64,000 nt of DNA, from contig NZ_JAERVJ010000001.1 in NCBI RefSeq assembly GCF_016745395.1, positions 806,001-870,000 on the forward strand, written 5' to 3'. The stretch comes from Methylocystis sp. Sn-Cys. Lineage in GTDB: Bacteria; Pseudomonadota; Alphaproteobacteria; Rhizobiales; Beijerinckiaceae. Below the pieces are notes generated by a model that worked only from the letters and a program-made list of their open reading frames with translations, did not search any database and had not been told where the DNA came from. The position numbers and the translations under genes are program-made. Positions 37,044 to 46,543 of the stretch are shown piece after piece. The stretch's first letter is position 1; each line of letters begins with the position of its first letter.

Positions 37044-38072
37044 TTAAAACCCGCCGTCGAGCGCCCGCGCAGCGAGACCAAGATAACGATTTGCGAGAGG
37101 CGCCCATTTCTCCGGGTGGCGCGGCGACGCATCTAAGAGATGCGCGATGGAGAGGCGCGCGCGCAGCGCGGCGCGCCAGGCGGCGTAAAGCCAGATCAAG
37201 TCCCATGGCGGGACGGCCTCTTCCAAATGCGACGCAAGCGCCTCGATGAAGCGGCGCAAGAGGTGCGGCGCGCCGAGTTGCGCGCATTCGACGCCCAGAA
37301 ACGCCACCTCGTCGAAAGGATCGACCTGACGCAGCTCCGCGTTGAATTCGAGACAATCGAAAATGACCACGGGCTCGGTGAGGCAAATATGCTCCGGGCG
37401 CAGATCGCCATGGCCATCGACGATGCGCCCCGCCGTGACGCGCGCTTCGAGCTGCGGGCGTTGGGCGGTCAGGCGCGCGTCGAGACGCTCGAGGATCTGC
37501 GGGGCGCCGTCGATCCCGGGATGCGTCAGCATTGCGCGATTGATGTCCTGCTCGGCAGCGAAGCGCGCGATATATTGCTCGGGCCCGATTTTTGAGCGCT
37601 CCGTGCGCCGGTAGAATTGTGCGAGCGTTTCGCAGACAGCTGTGATCTGTGAATCGCACAAGCCCTTTGTGCGGAGCAGCGCGTCGAGCATGAGCTCGCC
37701 CGGCAGGCGCCGCATTTCGACGAGCCAGTCGACGATTTCGCCCGTATCGTCAAACGATAGTCGATCGCCCACCGCCTTGAGCGGCGCCACGTCGAGATAG
37801 ACGTCTCTCGACAGGCGGCGGTTGAGGCGCAGCTCCTCGCGACAATCGCGCTCGCGCGCCTCGATGGTCGAGAAGTCGAGAAAAGGATAACGCACCGGTT
37901 TCTTCAGCTTGTAGGCGCGCGCGCCAGCAAGGAAGACATAGGACATATGCGTCTCGACCAACTGGACCATGGCCGGCTTATGCGGATAGGCGGCGGGCGC
38001 GCAGAGAAAGCGCAGCTTGTCGCGAATCGAAAGCGCGTTGTCGGAAGCGCCTGGTTCGAGCTTTTCAGCCAT
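37044..38072 (-). CDS. Aminoglycoside phosphotransferase-like kinase-fold protein
   Basis: The 342-residue protein resembles the N-terminal half of bifunctional APH/ATP-binding proteins. It has THMSYVFLAGARAYKLKKP with the ATP-binding Lys near 55, DWLVEMRRLP near 115, the catalytic loop VDGHGDLRPEHICL near 218, and IFDCLEFNAELR near 237 in place of the DFG motif. The C-terminal P-loop domain found in the bifunctional forms is absent. The substrate is unknown; it is a kinase of a small molecule or sugar by fold. I chose the ATG at 38072 with AGGA 6 bases upstream. It is probably cotranscribed with the PRT gene. Confidence 0.78.
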   Translation of the reverse strand: MAEKLEPGASDNALSIRDKLRFLCAPAAYPHKPAMVQLVETHMSYVFLAGARAYKLKKPVRYPFLDFSTIEARERDCREELRLNRRLSRDVYLDVAPLKAVGDRLSFDDTGEIVDWLVEMRRLPGELMLDALLRTKGLCDSQITAVCETLAQFYRRTERSKIGPEQYIARFAAEQDINRAMLTHPGIDGAPQILERLDARLTAQRPQLEARVTAGRIVDGHGDLRPEHICLTEPVVIFDCLEFNAELRQVDPFDEVAFLGVECAQLGAPHLLRRFIEALASHLEEAVPPWDLIWLYAAWRAALRARLSIAHLLDASPRHPEKWAPLANRYLGLAARALDGGF

Positions 38073-38117
38073 TCGCATTCCTGCCGTTTCATCACATATG
38101 ATAGGCCGCCTTCGATC

Positions 38118-39191
38118 ATGATGGAAAATGTCATGGCCTGGGACATATGGACGCGAAATCCTTTCGCCTGGCCGCTCCTGACCATGGAGATATGGCGCCG
38201 CACGCTCGAAGCGGCGGCTTTTCCGCCGCCTGCGATGGGCGCCGGGCCCGAGTGGTGCACGCCCAATCGGCTCGTGCTCGAGCTCGATGCGCTTCGTCTG
38301 TGGGATTTTTCAACCTCGGACGCAGGCGCGCCCGCGCTGATCGTCGGGCCCTACGCGCTGCATGACGCGCAGCTTGCCGATCTCGCGCCCGGCCACAGCA
38401 TCGTTGAAGCCTTGCGGCAAAATGGATGCGAAAGGCTCTATCTCGCCGACTGGAAGTCGGCCACTTCCGAGACCCGAATGGTCGGCATCGACGCACAGCT
38501 TGCGGCGCTGAATGTCGCGGTGGATGAGATCGGCGGGCCAGTCGATCTGATCGGCCCGTGCCAGGGCGGTTGGTTTTCCCTCATCTACGCCGCGCGCTTT
38601 CCCAATAAGGTCCGCCGCATCGTGCTGGCCGGCGCGCCCATCGATCTGAAAGCTGCATGCTCTGCGCTCTCCGAGCCGGTGGAAAAAACGACGAACCATG
38701 TCATCGATCGGTTGATTGAGAGCGGCGGCGGCATTGTGAGAGGCGAACAGATGGCGCCGCTCTGGCCCAGAGAGGATTGCGAGGAGAGGCGGCTCGTCGA
38801 CTCGCTGCAGCTCCGGCCGCCTTTTTCGTCGCCTCCTGAACAGGCCGCCGTCGTCGCCTTCCAGCGTTGGGACAAACGCGTCGTCGATCTGCCGGGCCCC
38901 TACTACCGCGAAGTGTTCTGCCGTCTTTTCCGTGAGAATCTACTGGCGCGCGGCGCCTTTCCGGCCCTGGGAAAGACAGCGAATATTTGCGCGCTGGACA
39001 AACCCCTGTTTCTGCTCGTCGGCGAGCATGACACAATCGCGCCGCCGGGGCAGGCTCTGGCCGGCGCTGATCTTGTCGCTGGCGCGGTGGAAACGGCGAT
39101 CGCCCCCTGCGGCCATCTTGCGCTGTTCATGGGGCGCAGCACGATCGCAAATGAATGGCCGCGCATCGCATCCTGGCTCGTGGAGGCATAG
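38118..39191 (+). CDS. PhaC-like alpha/beta hydrolase
   Basis: The 357-residue protein has an alpha/beta hydrolase fold with a PHA-synthase-type lipase box GPCQGGW near 146, in which Cys replaces the usual Ser. Asp in LVGEHDTIAP near 303 and His in PCGHLALFMG near 331 complete the triad. It lacks the long N-terminal domain of true PHA synthases. A role in PHB metabolism, for example as a depolymerase or a synthase partner, is suggested by phaC two genes downstream. The ATG at 38118 is the first of two closely spaced codons. It diverges from the kinase-fold gene across about 45 bases. Confidence 0.78.
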   Translation: MMENVMAWDIWTRNPFAWPLLTMEIWRRTLEAAAFPPPAMGAGPEWCTPNRLVLELDALRLWDFSTSDAGAPALIVGPYALHDAQLADLAPGHSIVEALRQNGCERLYLADWKSATSETRMVGIDAQLAALNVAVDEIGGPVDLIGPCQGGWFSLIYAARFPNKVRRIVLAGAPIDLKAACSALSEPVEKTTNHVIDRLIESGGGIVRGEQMAPLWPREDCEERRLVDSLQLRPPFSSPPEQAAVVAFQRWDKRVVDLPGPYYREVFCRLFRENLLARGAFPALGKTANICALDKPLFLLVGEHDTIAPPGQALAGADLVAGAVETAIAPCGHLALFMGRSTIANEWPRIASWLVEA

Positions 39192-39199
39192 GCGTCGTC

Positions 39200-40192
39200 A
39201 TGGGGAAGCTCTCTCTCTTTGCGCTGAGCTCCAGCCGCGCTTTTGGCGAGGCGGTCGCGCAAAGGCTTGGCGTCGAGCTCGCGCCGCTCGAAGAGCGCGC
39301 TTTCGAAGACGGCGAATATAAGTTGCGCCCGCTTACGAGCGTGCGCGGCCATGACGCCTATGTGCTCTTCAGCCTGCATGGCGAATCAGGCGCGAGCAGC
39401 GCCGATAAGCTTCTGAAGCTTCTGTTTTTCATCGGCGCGCTGAAGGATTCCGGGGCGGCGCGGGTGACGGCGGTGGCGCCTTATCTCTGCTTTTCGCGCA
39501 AGGACCGTCGCACCAAGCCACGTGATCCGATCACCACGCGTTATGTGGCGCAGCTCTTCGAGGCCATGCGGACAGATGCGGTGATGACCGTCGACGTCCA
39601 CAACATCGCTGCATTCGAAAACGCTTTTCGTTGCGAGACAATTCCGCTCGACGCTCATGCGCTTTTCGCGCGCCACTTCGAGCCTCTGATCGGCGAAGCG
39701 CCCGCCGCGGTCGTCTCTCCCGATCTCGGCGGCGAGAAACGCGCCGAGTTGTTTCGCCAACGGCTGGATCGCATGTTGCGACGTCCTGTCGCCAAAGCTT
39801 TCATGGATAAGACGCGCAGCGAAGGAGAGGTGACGGGAGAGATTTTCGCGGGCGACGTCAACGGCCGCATCGCCATCATACTGGACGATCTGATCGCGGG
39901 AGGCGGCACGTCGGCGCGGGCTGCGGCGGCGTGTCGCACGCATGGCGCCGCCCGGGTTTTTGTCGCGGCGACGCATGGCGTCTTCGCCAAGGCCGCGGCG
40001 CAGACTCTGCGGGACGCGCCGATCGACGGCGTTGTCATTACAGACGCCGTTCCTTTGCATGGCGACGACGCAACGGCGCAAGCGCTGGGAGAGCGCTTAA
40101 CCATCGTTTCAGTTGCTGATCTCTTCGCGCAAGCGATCAGTCGGCGTCATGAAAACGGCTCGATCACCGAGCTGCTGGCGGAAGGCCCTTAG
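39200..40192 (+). CDS. Ribose-phosphate pyrophosphokinase-like protein
   Basis: The 330-residue protein resembles PRPP synthase, which makes PRPP from ribose 5-phosphate and ATP. It shows the family's FEDGEYKLRP near 33, PYLCFSRKDRRTKPRDPITTR near 95-115 and the PRPP-loop AIILDDLIAGGGTSARAA near 222. It is divergent from housekeeping Prs (about 310 residues, with FSDGE and RQDK), so it is probably a second, specialised enzyme. The start at 39200 lies 8 bases after the PhaC-like gene, and phaC follows 62 bases later, so it sits inside the PHA-associated operon. Confidence 0.8.
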   Translation: MGKLSLFALSSSRAFGEAVAQRLGVELAPLEERAFEDGEYKLRPLTSVRGHDAYVLFSLHGESGASSADKLLKLLFFIGALKDSGAARVTAVAPYLCFSRKDRRTKPRDPITTRYVAQLFEAMRTDAVMTVDVHNIAAFENAFRCETIPLDAHALFARHFEPLIGEAPAAVVSPDLGGEKRAELFRQRLDRMLRRPVAKAFMDKTRSEGEVTGEIFAGDVNGRIAIILDDLIAGGGTSARAAAACRTHGAARVFVAATHGVFAKAAAQTLRDAPIDGVVITDAVPLHGDDATAQALGERLTIVSVADLFAQAISRRHENGSITELLAEGP

Positions 40193-40254
40193 CCTGATCT
40201 TCACGCATTTGCTATAATGCAGCGGCAGAGTGGGGTGGACGTAAAGGGCCAGCC

Positions 40255-42060
40255 ATGGACCAGCCTGTTGGAAAGCGCAGCGTGAACGCTCCTCGCGCAC
40301 TCGAGCGCCGCGCGCCGCCGCCGCTCATGTCGTTGACGCGGCCGCAATCTTTCGAGACCGTCGATCGCGTTGCGCAGGCGACCATCGCGCGCTTTACCCA
40401 GGGCATTTCGCCGCATGCGCAAATCTCGGCCTGGATCGACTGGGCGGCGCATCTCGCGCAGTCTCCGGGACGTCAGCTCGAATTGACGACGGAGGCTTTT
40501 TCGTCGGCCGCGCGGCTTGCCCATTTCGGCATGCATAATCTCGTCAGCGACAAGGCGGAGCGCCCCTTTGCGCCCGAGCCTTCCGATAGACGCTTCAATG
40601 ATCCGGCCTGGGCGGCTTTTCCCTATCTCTTCTTCGAGCAGGCGTTTCTGTCGCAGCAGCAATGGTGGCGCAAGGCGACGAGAGAGTTGCGCGGCATGCG
40701 GCCGAACAACGCCGCGCGCGTCTCTTTTCTCGCGACGAAATATATCGACGTCTTTTCGCCCTCGAACTTTCCCTGGCTCAATCCCGTCGTCATGGATCGA
40801 ACCCAGCGGGAAGGCGGGGCCAATTTGCTGCGCGGGCTCGAATTTTTCATTCAGGATTTTCTCGACGTCGCGGCGCAATCCGGCAAGGGCGACAATGGCT
40901 ATGAAATCGGCAAGGATGTTGCGGCGACGCCGGGCGAGGTGATCTTCCGCAACCATCTCATGGAGCTGATTCAATATCAGTCGACGACGGAAAATGTGGC
41001 GGCCGAGCCGATCCTGATCGTTCCCGCCTGGATTATGAAATATTACGTTCTCGACCTTGCCGCGCATCATTCGCTTGTGCGCTATCTGGTCGAGCGCGGC
41101 TTCACCGTGTTCATGATCTCCTGGCGTAATCCGACGGCCAAGGACCGCGACGTCGAGTTCGACGACTATCGCACCTTCGGCGTCATGGAAGCGATCGAGG
41201 TCGTCAACGCTGTCTTGCCCGGACGCAAGATCCATGCGGCCGGCTATTGCCTCGGCGGAACGCTGCTCTCCATTGCGGCGGCGACAATGGCGCGCGACGG
41301 CGACGATCGGCTGGCGTCGATGACGCTCCTTGCCTCGCAAACCGACTTCAGCGAGCCCGGCGACCTCATGCTCTTTGTCGATGCAGCGCAGGTCGCGTTT
41401 CTCGAAGATATGATGTGGGATCAGGGCTATCTCGACACGTATCAGATGTCCGGCGTCTTCATGGCGCTGCGCTCCAACGAGCTCTTCTGGGCGCGCGCGA
41501 TACAGGAATATTTCCTGGGCGAGAGGGATCACGCCTCCGATCTCATGGCCTGGAGCGCGGATCAGACGCGCATGCCCTATCTCATGCATGCGCAATATCT
41601 GCGCGGTCTGTTTTTGGAAAACCGGCTGACCGCCGGGCGCTACGCCGTCAATGACGATGTGATCGCCTTGAAGGATATTTCCGTTCCCATGTTCGTCGTC
41701 GGCACGGAGACCGACCACATCTCGCCATGGCGCTCCGTCTATAAGGTTCACCTCTTTACGGATAACGATCTGACCTTCGTGCTCACCAATGGCGGGCACA
41801 ATGCCGGCATTGTTTCCGAGCCCGGTCACGAGGGGCGGCGTTATCATCTCGCCGTGCGCCCGCGAAACGACCGCTACGTCAGCGCCGAGCATTGGCGCGA
41901 ACGCGCCAAGCTTTTTGAAGGCTCATGGTGGCCGGCATGGGCGTCATGGCTGGAGCGCGAGAGCGCCAAGGAGCGCGTAGCTGCGCCCCAGATGGGCGCG
42001 CCGGAAAAAGGCTTCGTGCCACTCGAGCCCGCGCCGGGCAGATATGTTCATCAACACTGA
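40255..42060 (+). CDS. phaC: Class I poly(3-hydroxyalkanoate) synthase
   Basis: PhaC polymerises 3-hydroxyacyl-CoA, in most alphaproteobacteria 3-hydroxybutyryl-CoA, into PHB granules. The 601-residue protein has the class I N-terminal domain (FPYLFFEQAFLSQQQWW near 125), the lipase-like box GYCLGG near 329 with the nucleophile Cys, Asp in VVGTETDHISPW near 485, and His in LTNGGHNAGIV near 514. The length fits class I. No phaA, phaB or phasin gene is adjacent. It is the last gene of a run of three on the + strand with short gaps. Confidence 0.93.
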   Translation: MDQPVGKRSVNAPRALERRAPPPLMSLTRPQSFETVDRVAQATIARFTQGISPHAQISAWIDWAAHLAQSPGRQLELTTEAFSSAARLAHFGMHNLVSDKAERPFAPEPSDRRFNDPAWAAFPYLFFEQAFLSQQQWWRKATRELRGMRPNNAARVSFLATKYIDVFSPSNFPWLNPVVMDRTQREGGANLLRGLEFFIQDFLDVAAQSGKGDNGYEIGKDVAATPGEVIFRNHLMELIQYQSTTENVAAEPILIVPAWIMKYYVLDLAAHHSLVRYLVERGFTVFMISWRNPTAKDRDVEFDDYRTFGVMEAIEVVNAVLPGRKIHAAGYCLGGTLLSIAAATMARDGDDRLASMTLLASQTDFSEPGDLMLFVDAAQVAFLEDMMWDQGYLDTYQMSGVFMALRSNELFWARAIQEYFLGERDHASDLMAWSADQTRMPYLMHAQYLRGLFLENRLTAGRYAVNDDVIALKDISVPMFVVGTETDHISPWRSVYKVHLFTDNDLTFVLTNGGHNAGIVSEPGHEGRRYHLAVRPRNDRYVSAEHWRERAKLFEGSWWPAWASWLERESAKERVAAPQMGAPEKGFVPLEPAPGRYVHQH

Positions 42061-42233
42061 TCGAGGCGGCGGCCGCTCAAGCCTGCGCCTGCTTATTGGT
42101 CTGAACGTCGTTTATCCACATAAGTGTTGAGAAGGAAAACGAAATCGACCCGCAAAAGCGCGAAAACGGATTAAGCTTGCGCCCGTAGCGAATCGTTCAA
42201 GCGAGCTGGGAATTGCGCGAAGAGGGGATCGAC

Positions 42234-42731
42234 ATGGCGACGTTCAGGCCGGAAGAGGAAGATTCCATCTATATCGGACAAGGCGCCGAGCTAACGGGCG
42301 CGATCAAGGCGCGCGGCAGCGTCGTGGTCGACGGTTCGTTCGATGGCGAGATAGATTGCCGCCACCTGCTCGTTGGGCCGACGGGAGTCGTCAAAGGCAA
42401 GATCGAGGCGTCGACCGCCGACATCTCCGGCTACGTCAATGCCGACATCGCTGCGCGAGATTTGCTCGCCGTTCGCGCCATGGGCCGCGTCGAAGGCAAA
42501 TGGGACTGCGGCGCCATAGAGGTGACGCGTGGCGGCGTGTTGAACGGCGCAGCTCATGTGTCCGAGACAGAGAGCGGTCGGCGCGTCGTCGAGGAGTTTG
42601 CCGAAACAAGAGTGGCGCTCATCGAGCGCGAAGAAGCGCCTCTGGCGCTCGAGCCGCCGCCCGAGCCCCGCAAGGTGACCAAGCTTCAACTCCGCTCGCC
42701 GCTGCGCTCGTCGCGCCGCTCGGTTGGGTGA
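42234..42731 (+). CDS. Bactofilin (polymer-forming cytoskeletal protein)
   Basis: The 165-residue protein has the bactofilin core: TGAIKARGSVVVDGSFDGEIDC, then LLVGPTGVVKGKIEASTADISGYVNADI and VRAMGRVEGKWDCGAIEVTRGGVL, forming a right-handed beta-helix. A 50-residue charged tail follows. Bactofilins form filaments under the membrane and organise cell shape or appendages. GAGGGGATC precedes the ATG at 42234; another ATG 7 codons upstream has no such site. It stands alone between phaC and a repeat. Confidence 0.85.
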   Translation: MATFRPEEEDSIYIGQGAELTGAIKARGSVVVDGSFDGEIDCRHLLVGPTGVVKGKIEASTADISGYVNADIAARDLLAVRAMGRVEGKWDCGAIEVTRGGVLNGAAHVSETESGRRVVEEFAETRVALIEREEAPLALEPPPEPRKVTKLQLRSPLRSSRRSVG

Positions 42732-42752
42732 TAGTCCGAGACTTGGGCCGCT

Positions 42753-42989
42753 GTCATTCCCGACGCTCGCGCCGTTTGGACACACAGGGACTCACCGCCG
42801 TCATTGCGAGGAGGCGGAGCCGACGAAGCAATCCAGGGCCGCATCGCTGCCCTGGATTGCTTCGCTTCGCTCGCAATGACGGGCTCTGGGCAAAACCAGC
42901 GCTCTTGTTTGTGGCTCTGGATTCCCGGTCGGGCTTTCAGCCCGCCGGGAATGACACGGCCCGGCGCGCGCTGTTCAAACGGAAACCGT
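42753..42989. repeat. Composite intergenic repeat, copy B (inverted)
   Basis: It is the inverted form of copies A and C, starting with CATTCCCGACGCTCGCGCCGTTTGGAC, with GTCATTGCGAGGAGGCGGAGCCGACGAAGCAATCC and its palindromic partner, then GGCGGGCTTTCAGCCCGCCGGG and ending GCGCGCTGTTCAAACGG. It fills the gap between the bactofilin and glycogen phosphorylase genes, both of which end here. Confidence 0.85.
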
Positions 42990-42990
42990 A

Positions 42991-45471
42991 TTAAACCTCA
43001 ACCTTCCAAATCTCTTCCGCATATTCGCGAATGGTGCGGTCGGACGAGAACCACGCCACGCGCGCGGTATTGAGAATTGACGAGCGTCGCCACGCCTTCT
43101 GGTCGCGCCAACGCGCGTCGACCTTGCGCTGCGTCTCGCAATAGCTATCGAAATCCTTCGTAATCAAGAAGTGATCGTAATAGGTCAGCGTATCGACGAG
43201 CTGCGCATAGCGATGCGGATCGTCGGGCGAGAACATGCCGCTCGCCACTGCCTGCAGCGCTTCGGCGAGACGTGGGCTCGCCGCAATCGTCTCGCGCGCG
43301 TCTATTCCGCGCGCACGGCTTTCCGCCACTTGCTGCGCGTTCAGGCCGAAGATGAAGATATTGTCGTCGCCGACATGTTCCTTGATTTCGACATTGGCGC
43401 CGTCGAGTGTGCCGATGGTCAGCGCGCCGTTGAGCGCGAATTTCATATTGCCAGTGCCGGAAGCCTCCATGCCGGCGGTCGAAATCTGCTCAGAGAGATC
43501 GGCGGCGGGGATGATGATTTCCGCCAGGCTGACATTGTAGTTCGGCAGGAAAACAATCTTGAGCAGATCGCGCGTCGCGGCGTCGGCGTTTACAATGCTC
43601 GCGACGTCATTCGCGAGCTTGATGATGAGCTTCGCCTGATGATAGCTCGCCGCCGCCTTGCCGGCGAAGATTTTCACGCGCGGCACGAAATCGCGGCTCG
43701 GCTGCGATTTGATGTCGAGATAGAGCGCGACAGTCTCCAGCACATTGAGTAGCTGGCGCTTATATTCGTGGATGCGTTTGATCTGCGCGTCGAAGAGCGC
43801 GTGGGGGTCCACCCTGACGCCGACGCTCTCGAAGATTTTAGTGGCGAGCCGCTCCTTGTTTTCGCGCTTGGCGGCGGCAAAGCGGTTCTGGAAATTGGGG
43901 TCGTCCGCGAAGGCTTCGAGCTTGTTGAGCAGTGTGGCGTCGTCGAAGACGCTTGTTCCGATCGTCTCCGCAAGCAGTCGCGACAGCGGCGGATTGGCCT
44001 CGAGCAGCCAACGCCGGAAGGTCACGCCATTCGTCTTGTTGACGATGCGATCCGGGGAAAGACGGTGGAAATCTTTGAAAACCGTTTCCTTCACCAATTC
44101 GCTGTGCAAGGCGGAAACGCCATTGACCTTATGCGAGCCGAGAAAGGCGAGATGACCCATGCGGACATGGCGTCCATTGTGCTCGTCGATGAGCGAGACG
44201 GAAGAGAGCACGCCGGAATCCGCAACGCCCTTCTCGCGTAAGCCGTCGAGATGCATGGCGTTGATGAGATAGATGATCTGCATGTGGCGCGGCAGCAGCT
44301 TCTCCATCAGCCATACCGGCCAGGTCTCCAGCGCCTCGGGCAGCAGTGTGTGATTGGTATAGGCGAAGGTCGCCTGAGTGATCTTCCAGGCCATCTTCCA
44401 TTCGACGCCATGGACATCGACAAGAAGACGCATCAGCTCGGCGACGCCGATTGCGGGATGTGTGTCGTTGAGCTGGATCGCGGTTTTTTCGGCGAGCTTG
44501 GTGATGTCGCCGGTCTGTTTCATGTGGCGGCGGATGAGATCCTGCAGTGACGCGGAGACGAAGAAATACTCCTGCCGCAGCCGCAGCTCCTGGCCGGCGG
44601 GCGTTGCGTCGCTGGGATAGAGAATCTTGGAGATCGCCTCGGCGCGCACCTGCTCGGTGAGCGCGCCCACATGGTCGCCCTGGTTGAAGGCGTCGAGACG
44701 CAGCGGATCGAGGGCGCGCGCCGACCATAGGCGCAGCGTGTTCACATGCTTGCCGCGCCAGCCGACCACCGGCGTGTCATAGGCGACTGCGACGATCGTC
44801 TCGCCGGGCCGCCACACATGCGCAGCCGCGCCATCCGGGAGCCGCGTCGTTTCAACATGCCCGCCAAAGCCGATGTCATAGGTGATTTCCGGGCGCGGGA
44901 ACTCCCAGGGGTTTCCGAAGGAGAGCCAATCCTCTGGATATTCGTGCTGCCAGCCGTCTTTGATCGTCTGGCGGAACAGGCCGTGGTCGTAGCGGATGCC
45001 ATAGCCGCAGGCGGCGATTTCCAGCGTCGCCATGCTGTCCATGAAGCAGGCGGCGAGGCGCCCCAGCCCGCCATTGCCGAGCGCCGCGTCCGGCTCGACG
45101 TCGCGCAGTCTGTCCAGATCGACGCCGAGCTCGGCGAGCGCGTCGCGCATCGCGGCGGTGAGGCCGAGATTGGTCAGCGTGTCGATCAGAAGCCGGCCAA
45201 TGAGGAATTCGAGCGAGAGATAATAAACGCGGCGGCGATCTTCGCTGTAATTGCGCTTGGTCGAGGCGAGCCAGGACTCGACCACCTGGTCGCGCGCCGC
45301 CAGCGCGGTGGCGACGAACCAGTCGCGCGGGCTGGCCGCCGCGGCGTCCTTGCAGATCGTGAAGGTGAGGCGATGCAGCACCTCTTCCTTCAGCGCGGCG
45401 ACGGTTGCGGCGTGAACGGGCGGCGTGATGGCGTCCAAGGCGGTCTTTCTCTCCAGCGAACGGCGCCGCAC
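42991..45471 (-). CDS. glgP: Glycogen phosphorylase
   Basis: GlgP removes glucose 1-phosphate from glycogen chains. The 826-residue protein is full length. It has YYLSLEFLIGR near 85, LGNGGLGRLAACFMDS near 135, IQLNDTHPAIGVAELMR near 340, and the PLP-site motif EASGTGNMKFALNGA with Lys near 676. The start is a GTG at 45471; a TTG at residue 12 would be an alternative. It is monocistronic here, as far as visible, with a repeat after its stop. Other glycogen genes (glgC, glgA, glgB) are not in the window. Confidence 0.95.
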   Translation of the reverse strand: MRRRSLERKTALDAITPPVHAATVAALKEEVLHRLTFTICKDAAAASPRDWFVATALAARDQVVESWLASTKRNYSEDRRRVYYLSLEFLIGRLLIDTLTNLGLTAAMRDALAELGVDLDRLRDVEPDAALGNGGLGRLAACFMDSMATLEIAACGYGIRYDHGLFRQTIKDGWQHEYPEDWLSFGNPWEFPRPEITYDIGFGGHVETTRLPDGAAAHVWRPGETIVAVAYDTPVVGWRGKHVNTLRLWSARALDPLRLDAFNQGDHVGALTEQVRAEAISKILYPSDATPAGQELRLRQEYFFVSASLQDLIRRHMKQTGDITKLAEKTAIQLNDTHPAIGVAELMRLLVDVHGVEWKMAWKITQATFAYTNHTLLPEALETWPVWLMEKLLPRHMQIIYLINAMHLDGLREKGVADSGVLSSVSLIDEHNGRHVRMGHLAFLGSHKVNGVSALHSELVKETVFKDFHRLSPDRIVNKTNGVTFRRWLLEANPPLSRLLAETIGTSVFDDATLLNKLEAFADDPNFQNRFAAAKRENKERLATKIFESVGVRVDPHALFDAQIKRIHEYKRQLLNVLETVALYLDIKSQPSRDFVPRVKIFAGKAAASYHQAKLIIKLANDVASIVNADAATRDLLKIVFLPNYNVSLAEIIIPAADLSEQISTAGMEASGTGNMKFALNGALTIGTLDGANVEIKEHVGDDNIFIFGLNAQQVAESRARGIDARETIAASPRLAEALQAVASGMFSPDDPHRYAQLVDTLTYYDHFLITKDFDSYCETQRKVDARWRDQKAWRRSSILNTARVAWFSSDRTIREYAEEIWKVEV

Positions 45472-45516
45472 GGCTTATCCGGGCCGTTCCTCTCTCGAAA
45501 ACAAAAGCTGTGCCGC

Positions 45517-46410
45517 TCAGCGCAAGATGTATTCGATCGCGACGGGGCGGCGCGCCTCGCCCGCCTTCTCGCAGCAGCCTATGGCGACGAGTTTATGGCC
45601 AGAAACGCCTTCCAGGCGCAAATAATGCACGGCCGCCAGCGCGCGGCGGCGCGACAAGAGATCGTCCTCGGCGCCGCCGTCGCCATGGCCGCGCACTTCG
45701 ATCGTCGCTTCGGGGCACTGGCGAATGACTTCGGCGGCCTTGTCGAGCGCAAGCGCGGTGCGCCGGTTGACGGTGGCGCGCGCTTCGCGGAAGGCGACCG
45801 GGTCGGAGACCTGGACAGCGTCCAGCGCGCGCTGGCAGGCGGTGTGGTCTAATTCGGCCGGCGGCTGAGACGCAGGCGCAGGAGCAGGGGCGTTCGCAAG
45901 CGTCGGTGACGCTTCCGGCACGGGGGCCGCCACATTCAGTTCCTTGTTCGCGGCGACTGCCGGGGGCGCCGTCACCTCGCGCGGCGCCATGCCCGAGGGA
46001 TCGACGCCCGCCGTCTGGGCCAGCGCTGCGACGCGTTTTTGCAGCTCCGCCTCATAGGCGGGCTCCGTGAACTCTGATGCGCCCCACCACAGGAGCGCCG
46101 CGGGAATGAGCCCGAGCGCCCAGGCCTCATGGCCGGCGAGCGAGCGCTGGAAGATGAGGGCGGCGGCGCCGGCCCCGATCAGGAAGGCGGCAAAGCAAGC
46201 GAGCGCGGCTTCTATATGGAGGGAGACGGTCCCTTCAACGGCCCCAAGCGCGATTGCAGCGGCTCCGGCGATCGCTGCGAGGCAGAACCATATCAGCCAG
46301 CGGGCAGGGCTCTTGCCCCTCGTTTTCCCCGGGGCCAGAGCGCCCATCGCTGCACCCACGGCAAAGCAGGCGGCGAGCCAGGGCCAGAGAGGGACATAGA
46401 AATCCAGCAT
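45517..46410 (-). CDS. Membrane protein with OmpA-like C-terminal domain
   Basis: The 297-residue protein has hydrophobic segments near 5-25, 38-58, 68-88 and 95-115, then an Ala/Pro-rich linker and an OmpA-like peptidoglycan-binding domain (IRQCPEATIEVRGHGDGGAEDDLLSRRRALAAVHYL near 210-250). The glutamate-aspartate pattern of canonical OmpA (Asp and Arg for diaminopimelate) is only partly kept. It probably anchors to the inner membrane and touches peptidoglycan. Two cysteines in a CC pair near 275 could form a disulfide. I chose the ATG at 46410, which begins the first membrane segment. Confidence 0.72.
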   Translation of the reverse strand: MLDFYVPLWPWLAACFAVGAAMGALAPGKTRGKSPARWLIWFCLAAIAGAAAIALGAVEGTVSLHIEAALACFAAFLIGAGAAALIFQRSLAGHEAWALGLIPAALLWWGASEFTEPAYEAELQKRVAALAQTAGVDPSGMAPREVTAPPAVAANKELNVAAPVPEASPTLANAPAPAPASQPPAELDHTACQRALDAVQVSDPVAFREARATVNRRTALALDKAAEVIRQCPEATIEVRGHGDGGAEDDLLSRRRALAAVHYLRLEGVSGHKLVAIGCCEKAGEARRPVAIEYILR

Positions 46411-46543
46411 GGAAGCCTTTGTTCTGTAGGAACGTGGCTTTTTGACAATGACGCGCCGCCTCGCCGCTCGCAAGCGCTCAGAAGCGCTACACGCCGTCGC
46501 GCCCGCTCCGCCATGCCGGGCGCTTCGTAGGCGCCGAACGCCG

